This document shows, piece by piece, positions 9,067 through 16,929 of a DNA stretch of 48,004 bases; the first letter of the stretch is position 1, and each line of letters begins with the position of its first letter. Origin of the DNA: Bacillota bacterium (GTDB taxonomy: Bacteria; Bacillota; Clostridia; Peptostreptococcales; Anaerovoracaceae); NCBI GenBank assembly GCA_017459895.1, contig JAFUCA010000023.1, positions 1 through 48,004 on the forward strand, read 5' to 3'. The translations under genes and the position numbers were made by a program. The notes below the pieces were generated by a model. The model was given only the letters and a program-made list of their open reading frames with translations, had not been told where the DNA came from and did no database searches.

Positions 9067-9103
9067 GGTTATGTACCTTCTTTCTTAATTCAAATTCTCC
9101 TGA

Positions 9104-10387
9104 TTATTTGATTGCTGCGAATCCCTTCTCCAGGTCCGCAATGATATCGTCGATGTGCTCCGTTCCGATGGAGAGCCGGATCGTGCTCTGGGTGATCCCC
9201 TGATCCAGGAGTTCCTCTTCGGTCAGCTGCGAGTGGGTCGTCGTCGCCGGATGGATGACCAGGCTCTTGACGTCCGCTACATTGGCCAGCAGAGAGAAGA
9301 TCTCCAGATGATCGATGAACTTCCATGCTTCATCCTTGCCGCCCTTGATCTCAAAGGTGAAGATCGATGCTCCGCCCTTCGGGAAGTACTTCTTGTACAG
9401 CTCGTTGTCCGGATGATCCGGCAGCGACGGATGATTTACCTTCTCCACCAGCGGATGGTTGCTCAGATATTCCACGACCTTTGCCGTGTTCTCCGCGTGG
9501 CGTTCCAGACGCAGGGACAGCGTTTCAACACCCTGCAGCAGCAGGAATGCGCTGAAGGGAGCCAGGGTCGCGCCTGTATCCCGCAGCAGGATCGCCCGGA
9601 TGTAGGTTACGAAGGCTGCCGGACCGACCGCATCGTAGAAGGAGATCCCGTGATAACTCGGATTCGGATCTGCGATATGGGGATACTTGCCGCTGGCTTT
9701 CCAGTCGAACTTACCCGCTTCTACGATGACGCCGCCCAGCGTGGTGCCGTGTCCGCCGAGGAACTTGGTCGCAGAGTGTACAACGATGTCTGCGCCGTGT
9801 TCGATCGGTCGGATCAGATAAGGAGTCCCGAATGTATTGTCGATGACCAGCGGCAGACCGTGTTTGTGCGCGATCTCCGCAATCGCATCGATGTCCGGGA
9901 TATCGCTGTTCGGATTGCCCAGTGTCTCAAGGAAGACGGCCCTTGTGTCATCCTGAATGGCCGCTTCTACTTCCGCCAGATCATGGGCGTCCACAAAGGA
10001 GGTCTTGATCCCGTACTGCGGTAATGTATGCTCCAGTAAATTGAATGTTCCTCCGTAAATTGTCTTCTGTGCCACGATATGACCGCCCCCTGCGGCCAGC
10101 GCCTCGATGGCATAGGTAATTGCTGCTGCGCCGGAAGCCAGCGCAAGTGCCGCGCTGCCTCCTTCAAGCGCCGCAACTCTCTCTTCCAGTACCCCCTGGG
10201 TAGAGTTGGTCAGACGACCGTAGATATTTCCCGCATCGGCCAGACCGAACCGGTCCGCCGCGTGCTGGCTGTTATGAAAAACGTAGGCTGTGGTCTGATA
10301 GATCGGTACCGCTCTCGCGTCGGTTGCCGGATCCGCCTGTTCCTGTCCCTTATGAATCTGTAATGTTTCAAATCTGTAATCGCTCAT
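9104..10387 (-). CDS. metY: O-acetylhomoserine sulfhydrylase (homocysteine synthase)
   Basis: The 427-residue Cys/Met-metabolism PLP enzyme starts YRFETLQIHKGQ and has the long insert typical of O-acetylhomoserine sulfhydrylases, the PLP lysine in SATKFLGGHG (about residue 206), and the HPATTTHSQLTEEE substrate segment. It makes homocysteine from O-acetylhomoserine and sulfide. It is the first structural gene after the cysteine-rich leader peptide and terminator, with a GGAG site 10 nt before the ATG. With cysK downstream it forms a sulfide-assimilation operon. Confidence 0.95.
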   Translation of the reverse strand: MSDYRFETLQIHKGQEQADPATDARAVPIYQTTAYVFHNSQHAADRFGLADAGNIYGRLTNSTQGVLEERVAALEGGSAALALASGAAAITYAIEALAAGGGHIVAQKTIYGGTFNLLEHTLPQYGIKTSFVDAHDLAEVEAAIQDDTRAVFLETLGNPNSDIPDIDAIAEIAHKHGLPLVIDNTFGTPYLIRPIEHGADIVVHSATKFLGGHGTTLGGVIVEAGKFDWKASGKYPHIADPNPSYHGISFYDAVGPAAFVTYIRAILLRDTGATLAPFSAFLLLQGVETLSLRLERHAENTAKVVEYLSNHPLVEKVNHPSLPDHPDNELYKKYFPKGGASIFTFEIKGGKDEAWKFIDHLEIFSLLANVADVKSLVIHPATTTHSQLTEEELLDQGITQSTIRLSIGTEHIDDIIADLEKGFAAIK

Positions 10388-10410
10388 TCGTATGTTCTCC
10401 TTTTTTCTTA

Positions 10411-10448
10411 TAAAAATACCCGGTAGCTTGCATGTTTTCTCCCGGGCA
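10411..10448 (-). terminator. Leader terminator (attenuator) upstream of metY
   Basis: Read on the minus strand, CCCGGGAG (10446-10439) pairs with CTACCGGG (10426-10419) with one G-A mismatch; the outer U-A and G-U pairs extend it, the loop is 12 nt, and the stem runs into UAUUUUUAU (10418-10411). It lies inside the metY transcript, after the leader peptide and 24 nt before the metY start codon, so it can only make sense as a conditional terminator. Confidence 0.7.
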
Positions 10449-10539
10449 AATGACAGTCATCAGTCAGGCGGACCTTCCCGTCCGATCCTCAGCGCAGCTT
10501 TAACAGCCGAAGGCGTCCGTCATTCTACATGCCCGGGAG
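10439..10539 (-). promoter_or_regulatory. Antiterminator pairing of the metY leader
   Basis: The RNA segment CUCCCGGGCA (10539-10530), inside the leader peptide codons for Cys21-Ser-Arg-Ala, is perfectly complementary to UGCCCGGGAG (10448-10439), the 5' arm of the terminator. After a 5-nt bulge, AAUGAC (10524-10519) pairs with GUCAUU (10454-10449), giving 16 pairs in total. This helix and the terminator cannot coexist. Between them sits a small hairpin (CGGAC/GTCCG, 10469-10484). The arrangement is that of transcription attenuation controlled by ribosome position; it has not been tested. Confidence 0.65.
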
Positions 10540-10601
10540 CAAAGCATTCGACAACAACACATCGTGTGATTGTTCTGATTGAATTTGCTTTTGCCCATCA
10601 T
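10500..10601 (-). CDS. Cysteine-rich leader peptide of the metY-cysK operon
   Basis: The open frame encodes 33 residues starting MMGKSKF, preceded by AGGAGG five nucleotides before the ATG. It contains six Cys: three in a row at positions 15-17 (TGT TGT TGT), then 21, 25 and the last residue 33. It lies about 40 nt downstream of the predicted transcription start and upstream of the attenuator. Such a run of codons for the operon's own end product is the hallmark of leader-peptide attenuation (as in his, trp and leu operons, and poly-Cys leader frames of actinobacteria). It is too short for normal gene calling. A larger frame running upstream past the promoter is ignored because the internal ATG has the good ribosome-binding site. 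Confidence 0.75.
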   Translation of the reverse strand: MMGKSKFNQNNHTMCCCRMLCSRACRMTDAFGC

Positions 10602-10647
10602 CTCCGCCTCCTTCTTCTCGTATTTGTTCTCTGTTCGGAACGATGCT

Positions 10648-10676
10648 ATATTAACACCACTTACCCACCATGTCAA
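10648..10676 (-). promoter_or_regulatory. Promoter of the leader-metY-cysK operon
   Basis: Minus strand TTGACA (10676-10671), 17-nt spacer, TAATAT (10653-10648): a near-consensus vegetative promoter. Transcription would start near 10641, giving a leader of about 250 nt. The spacer carries GGTGGGTAA, the complement of a 9-mer also present in the divergent Rrf2 promoter. Confidence 0.75.
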
Positions 10677-10750
10677 TAGGTTTTTAGAAATTATTTTATT
10701 TTTTCGAAATACGTCGGATGCAAAGGCTGGAGACACTTGATTTACCCACC
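10661..10750. promoter_or_regulatory. Repeated TTACCCACC elements, candidate Rrf2 operators
   Basis: The 9-mer TTACCCACC occurs at 10661-10669 (within the metY promoter spacer) and again at 10742-10750 (between the -35 and -10 of the Rrf2 promoter). Both copies are followed within about 30 nt by ATAGGT. Placement over both divergent promoters suggests a repressor site used for metY control and autoregulation. This is inference from repetition and position. Confidence 0.45.
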
Positions 10751-10766
10751 TAACCTGCAGTATAAT
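10737..10766 (+). promoter_or_regulatory. Promoter of the Rrf2 regulator gene
   Basis: TTGATT (10737-10742), 18-nt spacer, TATAAT (10761-10766), 28 nt before the ATG. An AAGGTGGTG ribosome-binding site follows. Confidence 0.6.
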
Positions 10767-10794
10767 AGGTAATTGAACGAAAGGTGGTGAAAAC

Positions 10795-11226
10795 ATGATC
10801 TCAACGAAAGGACGTTACGCACTGCGGGTTATGATCGACCTGGCGGAGCATCGCAACGGCAGCTTCATTCCCCTGAAGGATATCGCCGCCCGGCAGGAGA
10901 TCTCCAAGAAATACCTCGAAATCATCGTCAAGACCATGGTCGAAGGCGGCCTGATCACCGGACTCAGCGGCAAAGGCGGCGGATATCAGCTGTGCCGCGA
11001 GCCGGAGGAGTACACGGTGGGAGAGATTCTGGAACTGATGGAGGGGACCCTTTCTTCGGTCGCCTGTCTTGCGGATCCGGATTACATCTGTTCCAGGAAG
11101 AACATCTGTCAGACCCTGCCCATGTGGGAGGAATACGACCGTCTGGTCCGTGACTTCTTTTACAATAAAAAACTGAGCGACCTGATGTCCTATCCGGACG
11201 GCCGCCCATCGGATTATATCATTTAA
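10795..11226 (+). CDS. Rrf2 family transcriptional regulator (CymR/IscR type)
   Basis: The 143-residue protein has the Rrf2 winged helix (MISTKGRYALRVMIDLA, with SGKGGGYQL forming the wing) and three Cys in the C-terminal part spaced CLADPDYICSRKNIC, where some relatives bind an iron-sulfur cluster or sense cysteine. It is divergent from the metY-cysK operon and so is its likely local regulator, as CymR is for cysteine genes in other Firmicutes. Its own promoter contains one copy of the shared TTACCCACC element. Whether it senses the cysteine synthase complex, Fe-S status or something else cannot be read. Confidence 0.85.
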   Translation: MISTKGRYALRVMIDLAEHRNGSFIPLKDIAARQEISKKYLEIIVKTMVEGGLITGLSGKGGGYQLCREPEEYTVGEILELMEGTLSSVACLADPDYICSRKNICQTLPMWEEYDRLVRDFFYNKKLSDLMSYPDGRPSDYII

Positions 11227-11249
11227 ACCGCTGCCTCCGGCAGCGCGGC

Positions 11250-11750
11250 TCACTCTTCACAGATGATGCTGCACCCCAGATGCTCCAGGTAGCGCATCAG
11301 GTCGCACATCCACATGGAGAGCGTTGCCGTGTTCCTTCCGGGATGCACATTGATGCGGGTCTCGCTCTCTGCCCCGGCGATCTCCTTTGCCATGACCACC
11401 GTGATCTGATGATCCCGGTCCCGGCACAAAGCGAGGGGGGATAACGCCCCGGCGCCAACTCCGGTCAGCTCGATCATCTCCTCCTCCCTGGCAAAGCGGA
11501 CCTGCCCCCAGACGGCGAGGGGCTTCAGAGCCTTCAGATCCGCAGGTCTTCGCCAGTCGGACATGACCATAAAGTACCGATCGGTCTTTTTCTTTCGAAG
11601 CAGCAGATTTTTCGGGGTGATCCCTTCCAGGATCAACCCCTTTTTTTCTGCTTCTTCTGAGGTGTAGATAGCCTCGTGCTCCGTGATGGTGTAGTCACGG
11701 AGCCCGAGAGTTTCGAATATGGTAAGGATTTCTTGTTGCAGTTCGTTCAT
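11250..11750 (-). CDS. YbaK/ProX-type aminoacyl-tRNA deacylase
   Basis: The 166-residue protein matches the prolyl-tRNA editing (YbaK/ProX) fold: a T-HEA segment near residue 24, NLLLRKKK followed by a strand, LKALKPLAVWGQVRFA, and the GVGAGALSPLAL loop. These free-standing proteins hydrolyse mischarged Ala- or Cys-tRNAPro. Its start codon shares one base with the stop of the BCCT transporter gene (TGATG), so it is translationally coupled to it; this is an odd partner for an editing enzyme and suggests a role tied to the neighbouring amino acid pathway. Confidence 0.8.
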   Translation of the reverse strand: MNELQQEILTIFETLGLRDYTITEHEAIYTSEEAEKKGLILEGITPKNLLLRKKKTDRYFMVMSDWRRPADLKALKPLAVWGQVRFAREEEMIELTGVGAGALSPLALCRDRDHQITVVMAKEIAGAESETRINVHPGRNTATLSMWMCDLMRYLEHLGCSIICEE

Positions 11751-13378
11751 CAGTCTACTACATCATCGATATCGTAGTCGATGATATGCTCCTTGGATAC
11801 AACGGAATTTTCCGGGTGATCGACGGTATCGTACTTATCGTACTGCACCAGCATTTTGAATCCGCTGATGACCATGAGGATCATGACGATCAGCAGCGGG
11901 AAAGCGACGGAGATCGCCAGCTGCTTGGTCGCATCGATGCCGCTGACCGCGCCCACATCGCTGGCGGTTGCCAGGTTGACAAAGCAGACCAGTGACAGGG
12001 TGATGCCCCAGAAGATCTTGATCTTGGTCGGCGGCTCGACGGTCGCCGCGTTTTTCGCATTGATGGACAGGGATGAGATCGTCGTAGTCATCGAGTCCGC
12101 CAGTGTAACGATGGAAATGAAGATCGTGAACAGGAATATGATGCTCATGATCGTAGTGATCGGCAGATTGTCAAAGTAAGCGAAGACAGCAGACTCCGTT
12201 CCCTTTTCGTTCATCACGCTCCAGATCGTTCCGTGCTCCTTCTCATAGAAGATCGAAGAGGAACCGAAGATGCTGAACCACAGGACGCCGAAACCGCCCG
12301 GCAGAAGGAAGTTGTACACGGTGAACTGCTTCAGCGTTCTGCCCCGGGCGACCTTCGCGCAGAAGATACCCATCAGCGGCGCGTACGCGATCATCCAGCT
12401 CCAGTAGTTGACCGTCCACCAGGTCGGCCACATATCGCCGTCGTTCCATGCGCCGGTGTAGGTCACCTGCTCCATGAAGTGTGTGACGTGGAATCCCAGC
12501 GCCTCACAGGCCAGATTCAGGATGAAGAACGTCGGTCCGAAGAACAGGACGAAGGCCAGCAGCGCCATGTAGATCTTCGCATTCATGTCGGAGAAGAACC
12601 GTACGCCGCGGGCGATACCGGTATAAGACGAAAGCAGGAAGGTGATGACGACCGCCACCAGGATGCAGATCCAGGTGAACTTTCCCGGATCGAAATGAGC
12701 GACGATGCCCAGACCTGCGCCCATCTGCAGCGCGCCTTCACACAGGGAAGCGCTGACGCCGCCGGCCAGGCCGAACACGCAGATGACGTCGATGACCGTT
12801 CCGATCCATCCCATGGCCTTGTCGCCCAGGATCGGATAGAGACAGGAGCTGACCCGGTAGGGCAGCTTCATGTTGTAGACCGCAACGCCGATAACGATTC
12901 CGGCCACGCAGTAGTAGCAGTACTCCGCCAGACCCCAGTGCAGGAACGTGGTGGAAAGCGCCATCTTGGCCGCCATCGGGGTGGCTGCCTCAATGGTCTC
13001 GAAGAGGGGAATTCCGTCCATGTAATGGGTGACCGGCTCTGCGATGCCCCAGAAGACGATGCCGGTCGCGATTCCGCCGCAGAGCGAAATGACGAACCAG
13101 GACCACCGGGACATGACCGGCTCTGCCTTCTCTCCCCCCAGCTTGATGTTTCCGATCTTCTTTGAGAAAAGAACCCAGAAGCAGAACGCAAGGAGGACCA
13201 CGGTCAGCAGCTGATAGGCCCAGCCGAACTTCAGACACGCGAACTCGACGACGGCTGTTTCGGCGGCAGCGAACTGCTCCGGCGCAACCAGACCGAGCAC
13301 GATGATGAATACGTAGATGGCGCCCATGGAGATGAACACCGGTTTACGTATGGTGACTTTACTCTTTGTCTGTTCCAT
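11750..13378 (-). CDS. BCCT family betaine/carnitine/choline-type transporter
   Basis: The 542-residue membrane protein shows about twelve hydrophobic segments and the BCCT signature region with a Trp-rich stretch (WPTWWTVNYWSWMIAYAPLMG, shortened here: WTVNYWSW) followed by ARGRT. GWAYQLLTV at the start and GGIATGIVFWGIAEP fit the family. It imports a quaternary ammonium or related zwitterionic compound using an ion gradient or by exchange. It lies 45 nt after the ammonia-lyase homolog in the sigma-54 operon, so its substrate is probably that enzyme's substrate or a relative, not necessarily a betaine. Confidence 0.9.
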   Translation of the reverse strand: MEQTKSKVTIRKPVFISMGAIYVFIIVLGLVAPEQFAAAETAVVEFACLKFGWAYQLLTVVLLAFCFWVLFSKKIGNIKLGGEKAEPVMSRWSWFVISLCGGIATGIVFWGIAEPVTHYMDGIPLFETIEAATPMAAKMALSTTFLHWGLAEYCYYCVAGIVIGVAVYNMKLPYRVSSCLYPILGDKAMGWIGTVIDVICVFGLAGGVSASLCEGALQMGAGLGIVAHFDPGKFTWICILVAVVITFLLSSYTGIARGVRFFSDMNAKIYMALLAFVLFFGPTFFILNLACEALGFHVTHFMEQVTYTGAWNDGDMWPTWWTVNYWSWMIAYAPLMGIFCAKVARGRTLKQFTVYNFLLPGGFGVLWFSIFGSSSIFYEKEHGTIWSVMNEKGTESAVFAYFDNLPITTIMSIIFLFTIFISIVTLADSMTTTISSLSINAKNAATVEPPTKIKIFWGITLSLVCFVNLATASDVGAVSGIDATKQLAISVAFPLLIVMILMVISGFKMLVQYDKYDTVDHPENSVVSKEHIIDYDIDDVVD

Positions 13379-13423
13379 AAATACAAACCTCCACAGTAAT
13401 AAGTAATAGAAAATGATGTATTG

Positions 13424-14953
13424 CTACTTCAGTTCTCCGATGAGTCCTGAAACAGTGTCGATGATGGCGCCCGTGTGGATGTAGGCCTTCAGGTGTTCGA
13501 TGTATCCGTGAATGAAGGTGTCCTCGTGGATCAGCGGCAGGCTCCTGCCGATCTCCTCATAGACTGCCCGGCTGGCAGAAGCTCTCTGGGGCCAATCCTC
13601 CGTGAAGCAGGTTGCCTGGTAATCCGCCAGAAGCTCGATGGCCAGAATGTACTCCAGCTTTTGCGCGATGGCCATCGCCTTCCTGCACGCGTTGTATCCC
13701 ATCGATACGTAGTCCTCCTGCATGTTGCAGGTAGGGGTATTATCGATGGTGGCGGGGGATGACAGGACCCGGATCTCGTTGAGCAGTCCCGCCTGGGCGT
13801 ACTGGGGGATCATCAGCCCGGAATTCAGTCCGGGGTTGGCTACCATGAAATCGGGAAATCCGCTGATGGATCCGTCGATCAGCCGGCTGTTTCTTCGCTC
13901 GCTCATCTTGGCCAGATTGGCCGCCGCCACAGCCGCCGAGTCCATTTCGATCCCCACGTAGGCCGCATCGCAGTTGCAGCAGGAAATGATATCTTCCTCC
14001 CCTGCCCTGGTCCAGATCACCGGATTGTCGGAGCAGGCATTGATCTCGGTCTCAACCGTCTGCTTCGCATCATACAGAGTCTTCTTCGCCGCCCCGTGCA
14101 GCTGGGGGATCGCCCGCAGCGACAGGGCATCCTGCAGCCGCTGCGACTCCTGAACGATCCGGGAATCCACCAGCATCCGGCGCACCGTCGAAGCTGACTG
14201 GGCCTGCTCGCTGTGGGGACGGACCAGGCAGATCCGGTCATCAAAGGCCCGCAGCGTTCCCCGCAGGTTCTCCAGCGAAAGCGCTCCGATGACATCCGCT
14301 GCCTTCGCCGCGTTGATCATATCGTAAACCGCGATCGCCGCGAAGGCCGTCGGAGATGTCGTACCGGAGACCAGAGCCAGTCCTTCCTTGCTGGAAAGCG
14401 GCCTGGGCTGCATTCCGACCTTCGCCAGGGCTTCGGAGGCATCCTCCAGCGCCCCCTGATACCAGACCTTGCCGTTTCCTTCGATGACTCTGGCGATGTG
14501 GGCTTCCGGACTCAGGTATCCCACCGATCCGTCTCCCGGTACCCACGGGGTGATCCCACGGTTCAAAAACTCCCGGTACATCTCCAGGATCTCGATCCGC
14601 ACGCCGCTGTGTCCCTGTCCGACGTTCTGCAGGACCATCAGCATGATCCCCCGGACCGCTTCCACCGGCAGCGGCTGACCCACCGACACCGAATGGCTCT
14701 CCAGGATGTTGTGCTGCAGCTGCGCCGTTTCTTCGGAGGATATCGCCTTCGTGCAAAGGCTGCCGAATCCTGTGGTGACGCCGTACATGACCCGTTCCTC
14801 CGCGGCCCACTGTTCCACCAGCGCTCTGGCGGCACTTACCCGCTCCACATATTCCTCGGAAAACTCCACCGTCGCGCCGGCCCGGCAGACGTTCATGAAT
14901 CCGTCCAGATCCAGAAACGGTCCCAATACGACTTTATCTGTGTTGACCTTCAT
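13424..14953 (-). CDS. Histidine/aromatic ammonia-lyase homolog lacking the MIO tripeptide
   Basis: With the start at 14953 (AAGGAGG seven nt upstream) the protein has 509 residues, the normal length for HutH. The family frame is clear: YGVTTGFGSLC, QHNILESHSV, and CNMQEDYVSMG. The segment that normally reads GSVGASGDLAPL, whose Ala-Ser-Gly cyclises to the MIO electrophile, reads GSVGYLSPEA here (Tyr146), so MIO cannot form in the usual way. The usual SGGNFHG segment reads SCCNCDA. The open frame extends to 15154 but would run through the sigma-54 promoter. It heads an operon with a BCCT transporter and a YbaK protein. A reaction other than classical ammonia elimination, or a changed cofactor, is likely. 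Confidence 0.8.
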   Translation of the reverse strand: MKVNTDKVVLGPFLDLDGFMNVCRAGATVEFSEEYVERVSAARALVEQWAAEERVMYGVTTGFGSLCTKAISSEETAQLQHNILESHSVSVGQPLPVEAVRGIMLMVLQNVGQGHSGVRIEILEMYREFLNRGITPWVPGDGSVGYLSPEAHIARVIEGNGKVWYQGALEDASEALAKVGMQPRPLSSKEGLALVSGTTSPTAFAAIAVYDMINAAKAADVIGALSLENLRGTLRAFDDRICLVRPHSEQAQSASTVRRMLVDSRIVQESQRLQDALSLRAIPQLHGAAKKTLYDAKQTVETEINACSDNPVIWTRAGEEDIISCCNCDAAYVGIEMDSAAVAAANLAKMSERRNSRLIDGSISGFPDFMVANPGLNSGLMIPQYAQAGLLNEIRVLSSPATIDNTPTCNMQEDYVSMGYNACRKAMAIAQKLEYILAIELLADYQATCFTEDWPQRASASRAVYEEIGRSLPLIHEDTFIHGYIEHLKAYIHTGAIIDTVSGLIGELK

Positions 14954-15001
14954 CCCTGCCTCCTTGCGGTTTGTTGCTTTACTTAGGTAAACAGGTAAAT
15001 A

Positions 15002-15017
15002 AGCAAAATCCATGCCA
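15002..15017 (-). promoter_or_regulatory. Sigma-54 promoter of the lyase-BCCT-YbaK operon
   Basis: Minus strand TGGCATGGATTTTGCT has the invariant GG and GC doublets of a -24/-12 promoter separated by exactly 10 nt. It lies 48 nt before the lyase start codon. The divergent neighbour encodes a sigma-54 activator, which supports the call. Confidence 0.8.
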
Positions 15018-15137
15018 CGCATACAGAAGCTCTGGGCCGAAGCCTCCGGTCCGTGTATTTGCAGCCTTTGCGCCGGGAGGCCTTGAAATTCCTTCTTCAG
15101 ATCCTCTGGATTAACCGCTTCCTGTCTGCCGGTTTCC

Positions 15138-15172
15138 GCAAATTCATTTTGCATACCGCATAATGAATTTGC
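15138..15172. promoter_or_regulatory. 11-bp inverted repeat, candidate activator-binding site
   Basis: GCAAATTCATT (15138-15148) and AATGAATTTGC (15162-15172) form a perfect 11-bp dyad with a 13-nt spacer. Its centre is about 145 bp upstream of the sigma-54 promoter, a usual distance for an enhancer-type site. Its right half overlaps the -35 of the activator gene, so the activator would also repress itself. Binding is inferred. Confidence 0.65.
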
Positions 15173-15197
15173 ATCCCTTGTCCGTTTCTGCTACAAT
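15169..15197 (+). promoter_or_regulatory. Vegetative promoter of the sigma-54 activator gene
   Basis: TTGCAT (15169-15174), 17-nt spacer, TACAAT (15192-15197), with a GGAGG site at 15224-15228 before the start at 15235. The -35 overlaps the inverted repeat. Confidence 0.65.
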
Positions 15198-15234
15198 AGT
15201 ACCAACACCTACAGAACCTGAATGGAGGTATGCC

Positions 15235-16929
15235 ATGCTTGCTGAAATTTTGATCGAGGTATCCGCGGAGGGGACGATCCGCGGGGTTCACTGGTACGAT
15301 GATACCCTTCGGGAACTGCTGCAGGAGATCTGGGAGCGGTTCTCCGGGCGGAAGCTCGCCGATGTGTTTACGATTTCCGAGCCGGAGGATGCCAGGTCCG
15401 AAGGCATCCTTCGCTGGGAGGAAATGGTCTTTGACTCTCTGAACCTTTCCCGGGGGGATGGCCAGCTCCTGCTACTGAAGCAGAGCCGAAACCGGGAATT
15501 CCTGCTGGAGCGGGCGCTGGATCATGTCGGCGAGGGCGTGCAGATCTACGATCGAAACGCCTATGCGGTGTTCTTCAACGAGCGCAGCCGGCGCATCTCC
15601 GAGATCCGGGATGAAGTCGGGATCGAAGGCATGCACCTGCTGGATATGTATCCCCTGGATGAAGAGGTCAGCACGACCCTGACCGCGCTGCGCACCGGCC
15701 AGCCGGTCATCGACCGGGTCGATCACTTCAACACCACCGACGGCAGCTTCATCGCCACCGCCAATACGGCGTATCCCATCCGGCGGGACGGTGACATCAT
15801 CGGGACGGTCGTTTTTGAGCAGGACCAGTCCGTTGTCGCGGATTACCTGAGGCGGATGAACAGCATCGAAACTGCACTGAACTCCTACGGAGAGAGCAGC
15901 CAGTACCTGCGGTTCTCGGGCTATACCTTCCGAAACATCCTCGGAGACGGACGCGCCATGCGGGAAGCCGTAGGCATCGCCCGCAAAATCGCCGATCAGG
16001 AATGCGATGTCCTGCTGGTCGGCGAGACCGGAACCGGCAAGGAACTCTTCGCCCAGGCGATCCACAACGAATCCCGCCGCCACGGCAGGAAGTTTCTGGC
16101 CATCAATTGCGCCGCCATACCGGAGAGCCTGATCGAAGGCCTGTTGTTCGGCACGGTCAGGGGCAGCTTCACGGGAAGCGAGGATCGGATCGGCTATCTG
16201 GAGGAGGCGGCCGGCGGCACCCTGTTTCTGGATGAGCTGAACTCCATGAGCCTGATGATGCAGTCCAAGCTGCTGCGGGCGGTACAGGAGCGGACCATCC
16301 GCCGGATCGGCGGCTCCGAGGACATTCACATCGATGTCCGCTTCATCTCCTCCTGCAACGAGGATCCCTTTACCGCCATCCGGGAAAACCGGCTGCGCCG
16401 GGATCTGTTTTACCGGCTCTCCACGGTCATGATCAACCTGCCGGCCCTGCGGGAGCATCCGGAGGACATTGAAGCGCTGATGCAGGCCCGGATCCGCAAC
16501 GCCAACCAGCATTTCGTCAATAAGATCCAGACGATCTCCCCCGAGGTCCTCTCCTTCCTTCAGCAATACAACTGGCCCGGCAACGTGCGGGAGCTGTTTC
16601 ATGTGATCGATTACGCCATGAACATCGCTGAGACCGACCGGCTGGAGCTGCAGCATCTGCCCAAGTATCTGACCGGCGCTGCCTCCGCCGAAGGCGTTCG
16701 CCCCTCCGAAACTTCCGATGCCCGGGAGAAGGCGGATACAGACACCTTCGCCGTCTGCCCGGACTGGCACATCGATACCCTCCAGAGCGTCATGGACCGA
16801 TGCGAAGAGCAGATCGTGCGGGCGGCCCTCGACCAGTACGGCGGCAACATCACAAAAACAGCGGAAGCTCTGGACATCAAGCGCCAGAGCCTCCAGTACC
16901 GGATCCGAAAATACGGTATCATTATTTAA
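15235..16929 (+). CDS. PAS-containing sigma-54-dependent activator (RocR-like)
   Basis: The 564-residue protein has an N-terminal sensory part with a PAS-like domain (about residues 85-200; [20 protein letters not shown]), a central AAA+ domain with Walker A GETGTGKE (about residue 263) and Walker B GTLFLDE (about residue 327), and a C-terminal Fis-type helix-turn-helix (about residues 530-560). The sigma-54 contact loop, normally GAFTGA, reads GSFTGS (about residue 309), a variant that may still work in the RocR group. It is divergent from the lyase operon and almost certainly activates it. The start was set at 15235 by GGAGG; the open frame begins at 15163 inside the promoter. Its 3' end overlaps xylA by 8 bp, tail to tail. 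Confidence 0.9.
   Translation: MLAEILIEVSAEGTIRGVHWYDDTLRELLQEIWERFSGRKLADVFTISEPEDARSEGILRWEEMVFDSLNLSRGDGQLLLLKQSRNREFLLERALDHVGEGVQIYDRNAYAVFFNERSRRISEIRDEVGIEGMHLLDMYPLDEEVSTTLTALRTGQPVIDRVDHFNTTDGSFIATANTAYPIRRDGDIIGTVVFEQDQSVVADYLRRMNSIETALNSYGESSQYLRFSGYTFRNILGDGRAMREAVGIARKIADQECDVLLVGETGTGKELFAQAIHNESRRHGRKFLAINCAAIPESLIEGLLFGTVRGSFTGSEDRIGYLEEAAGGTLFLDELNSMSLMMQSKLLRAVQERTIRRIGGSEDIHIDVRFISSCNEDPFTAIRENRLRRDLFYRLSTVMINLPALREHPEDIEALMQARIRNANQHFVNKIQTISPEVLSFLQQYNWPGNVRELFHVIDYAMNIAETDRLELQHLPKYLTGAASAEGVRPSETSDAREKADTDTFAVCPDWHIDTLQSVMDRCEEQIVRAALDQYGGNITKTAEALDIKRQSLQYRIRKYGIII

Noticed and set aside
10388-10640. SAM riboswitch or T-box in the metY leader
   Set aside because: No T-box sequence, specifier-loop architecture or S-box core was found; the leader is explained by the peptide and the terminator/antiterminator pair.
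11228-11246. CGCTGCC/GGCAGCG hairpin between the Rrf2 and YbaK genes as terminator
   Set aside because: A stem is present but neither side has a U run, so termination is not supported.
12233-13165. Plus-strand open frame opposite the BCCT transporter
   Set aside because: Composition is that of antisense membrane-protein codons; the opposite strand has a clear transporter.
14954-15154. N-terminal extension of the lyase homolog up to 15154
   Set aside because: It would run through the sigma-54 promoter; the start at 14953 has a strong ribosome-binding site and gives the family length.
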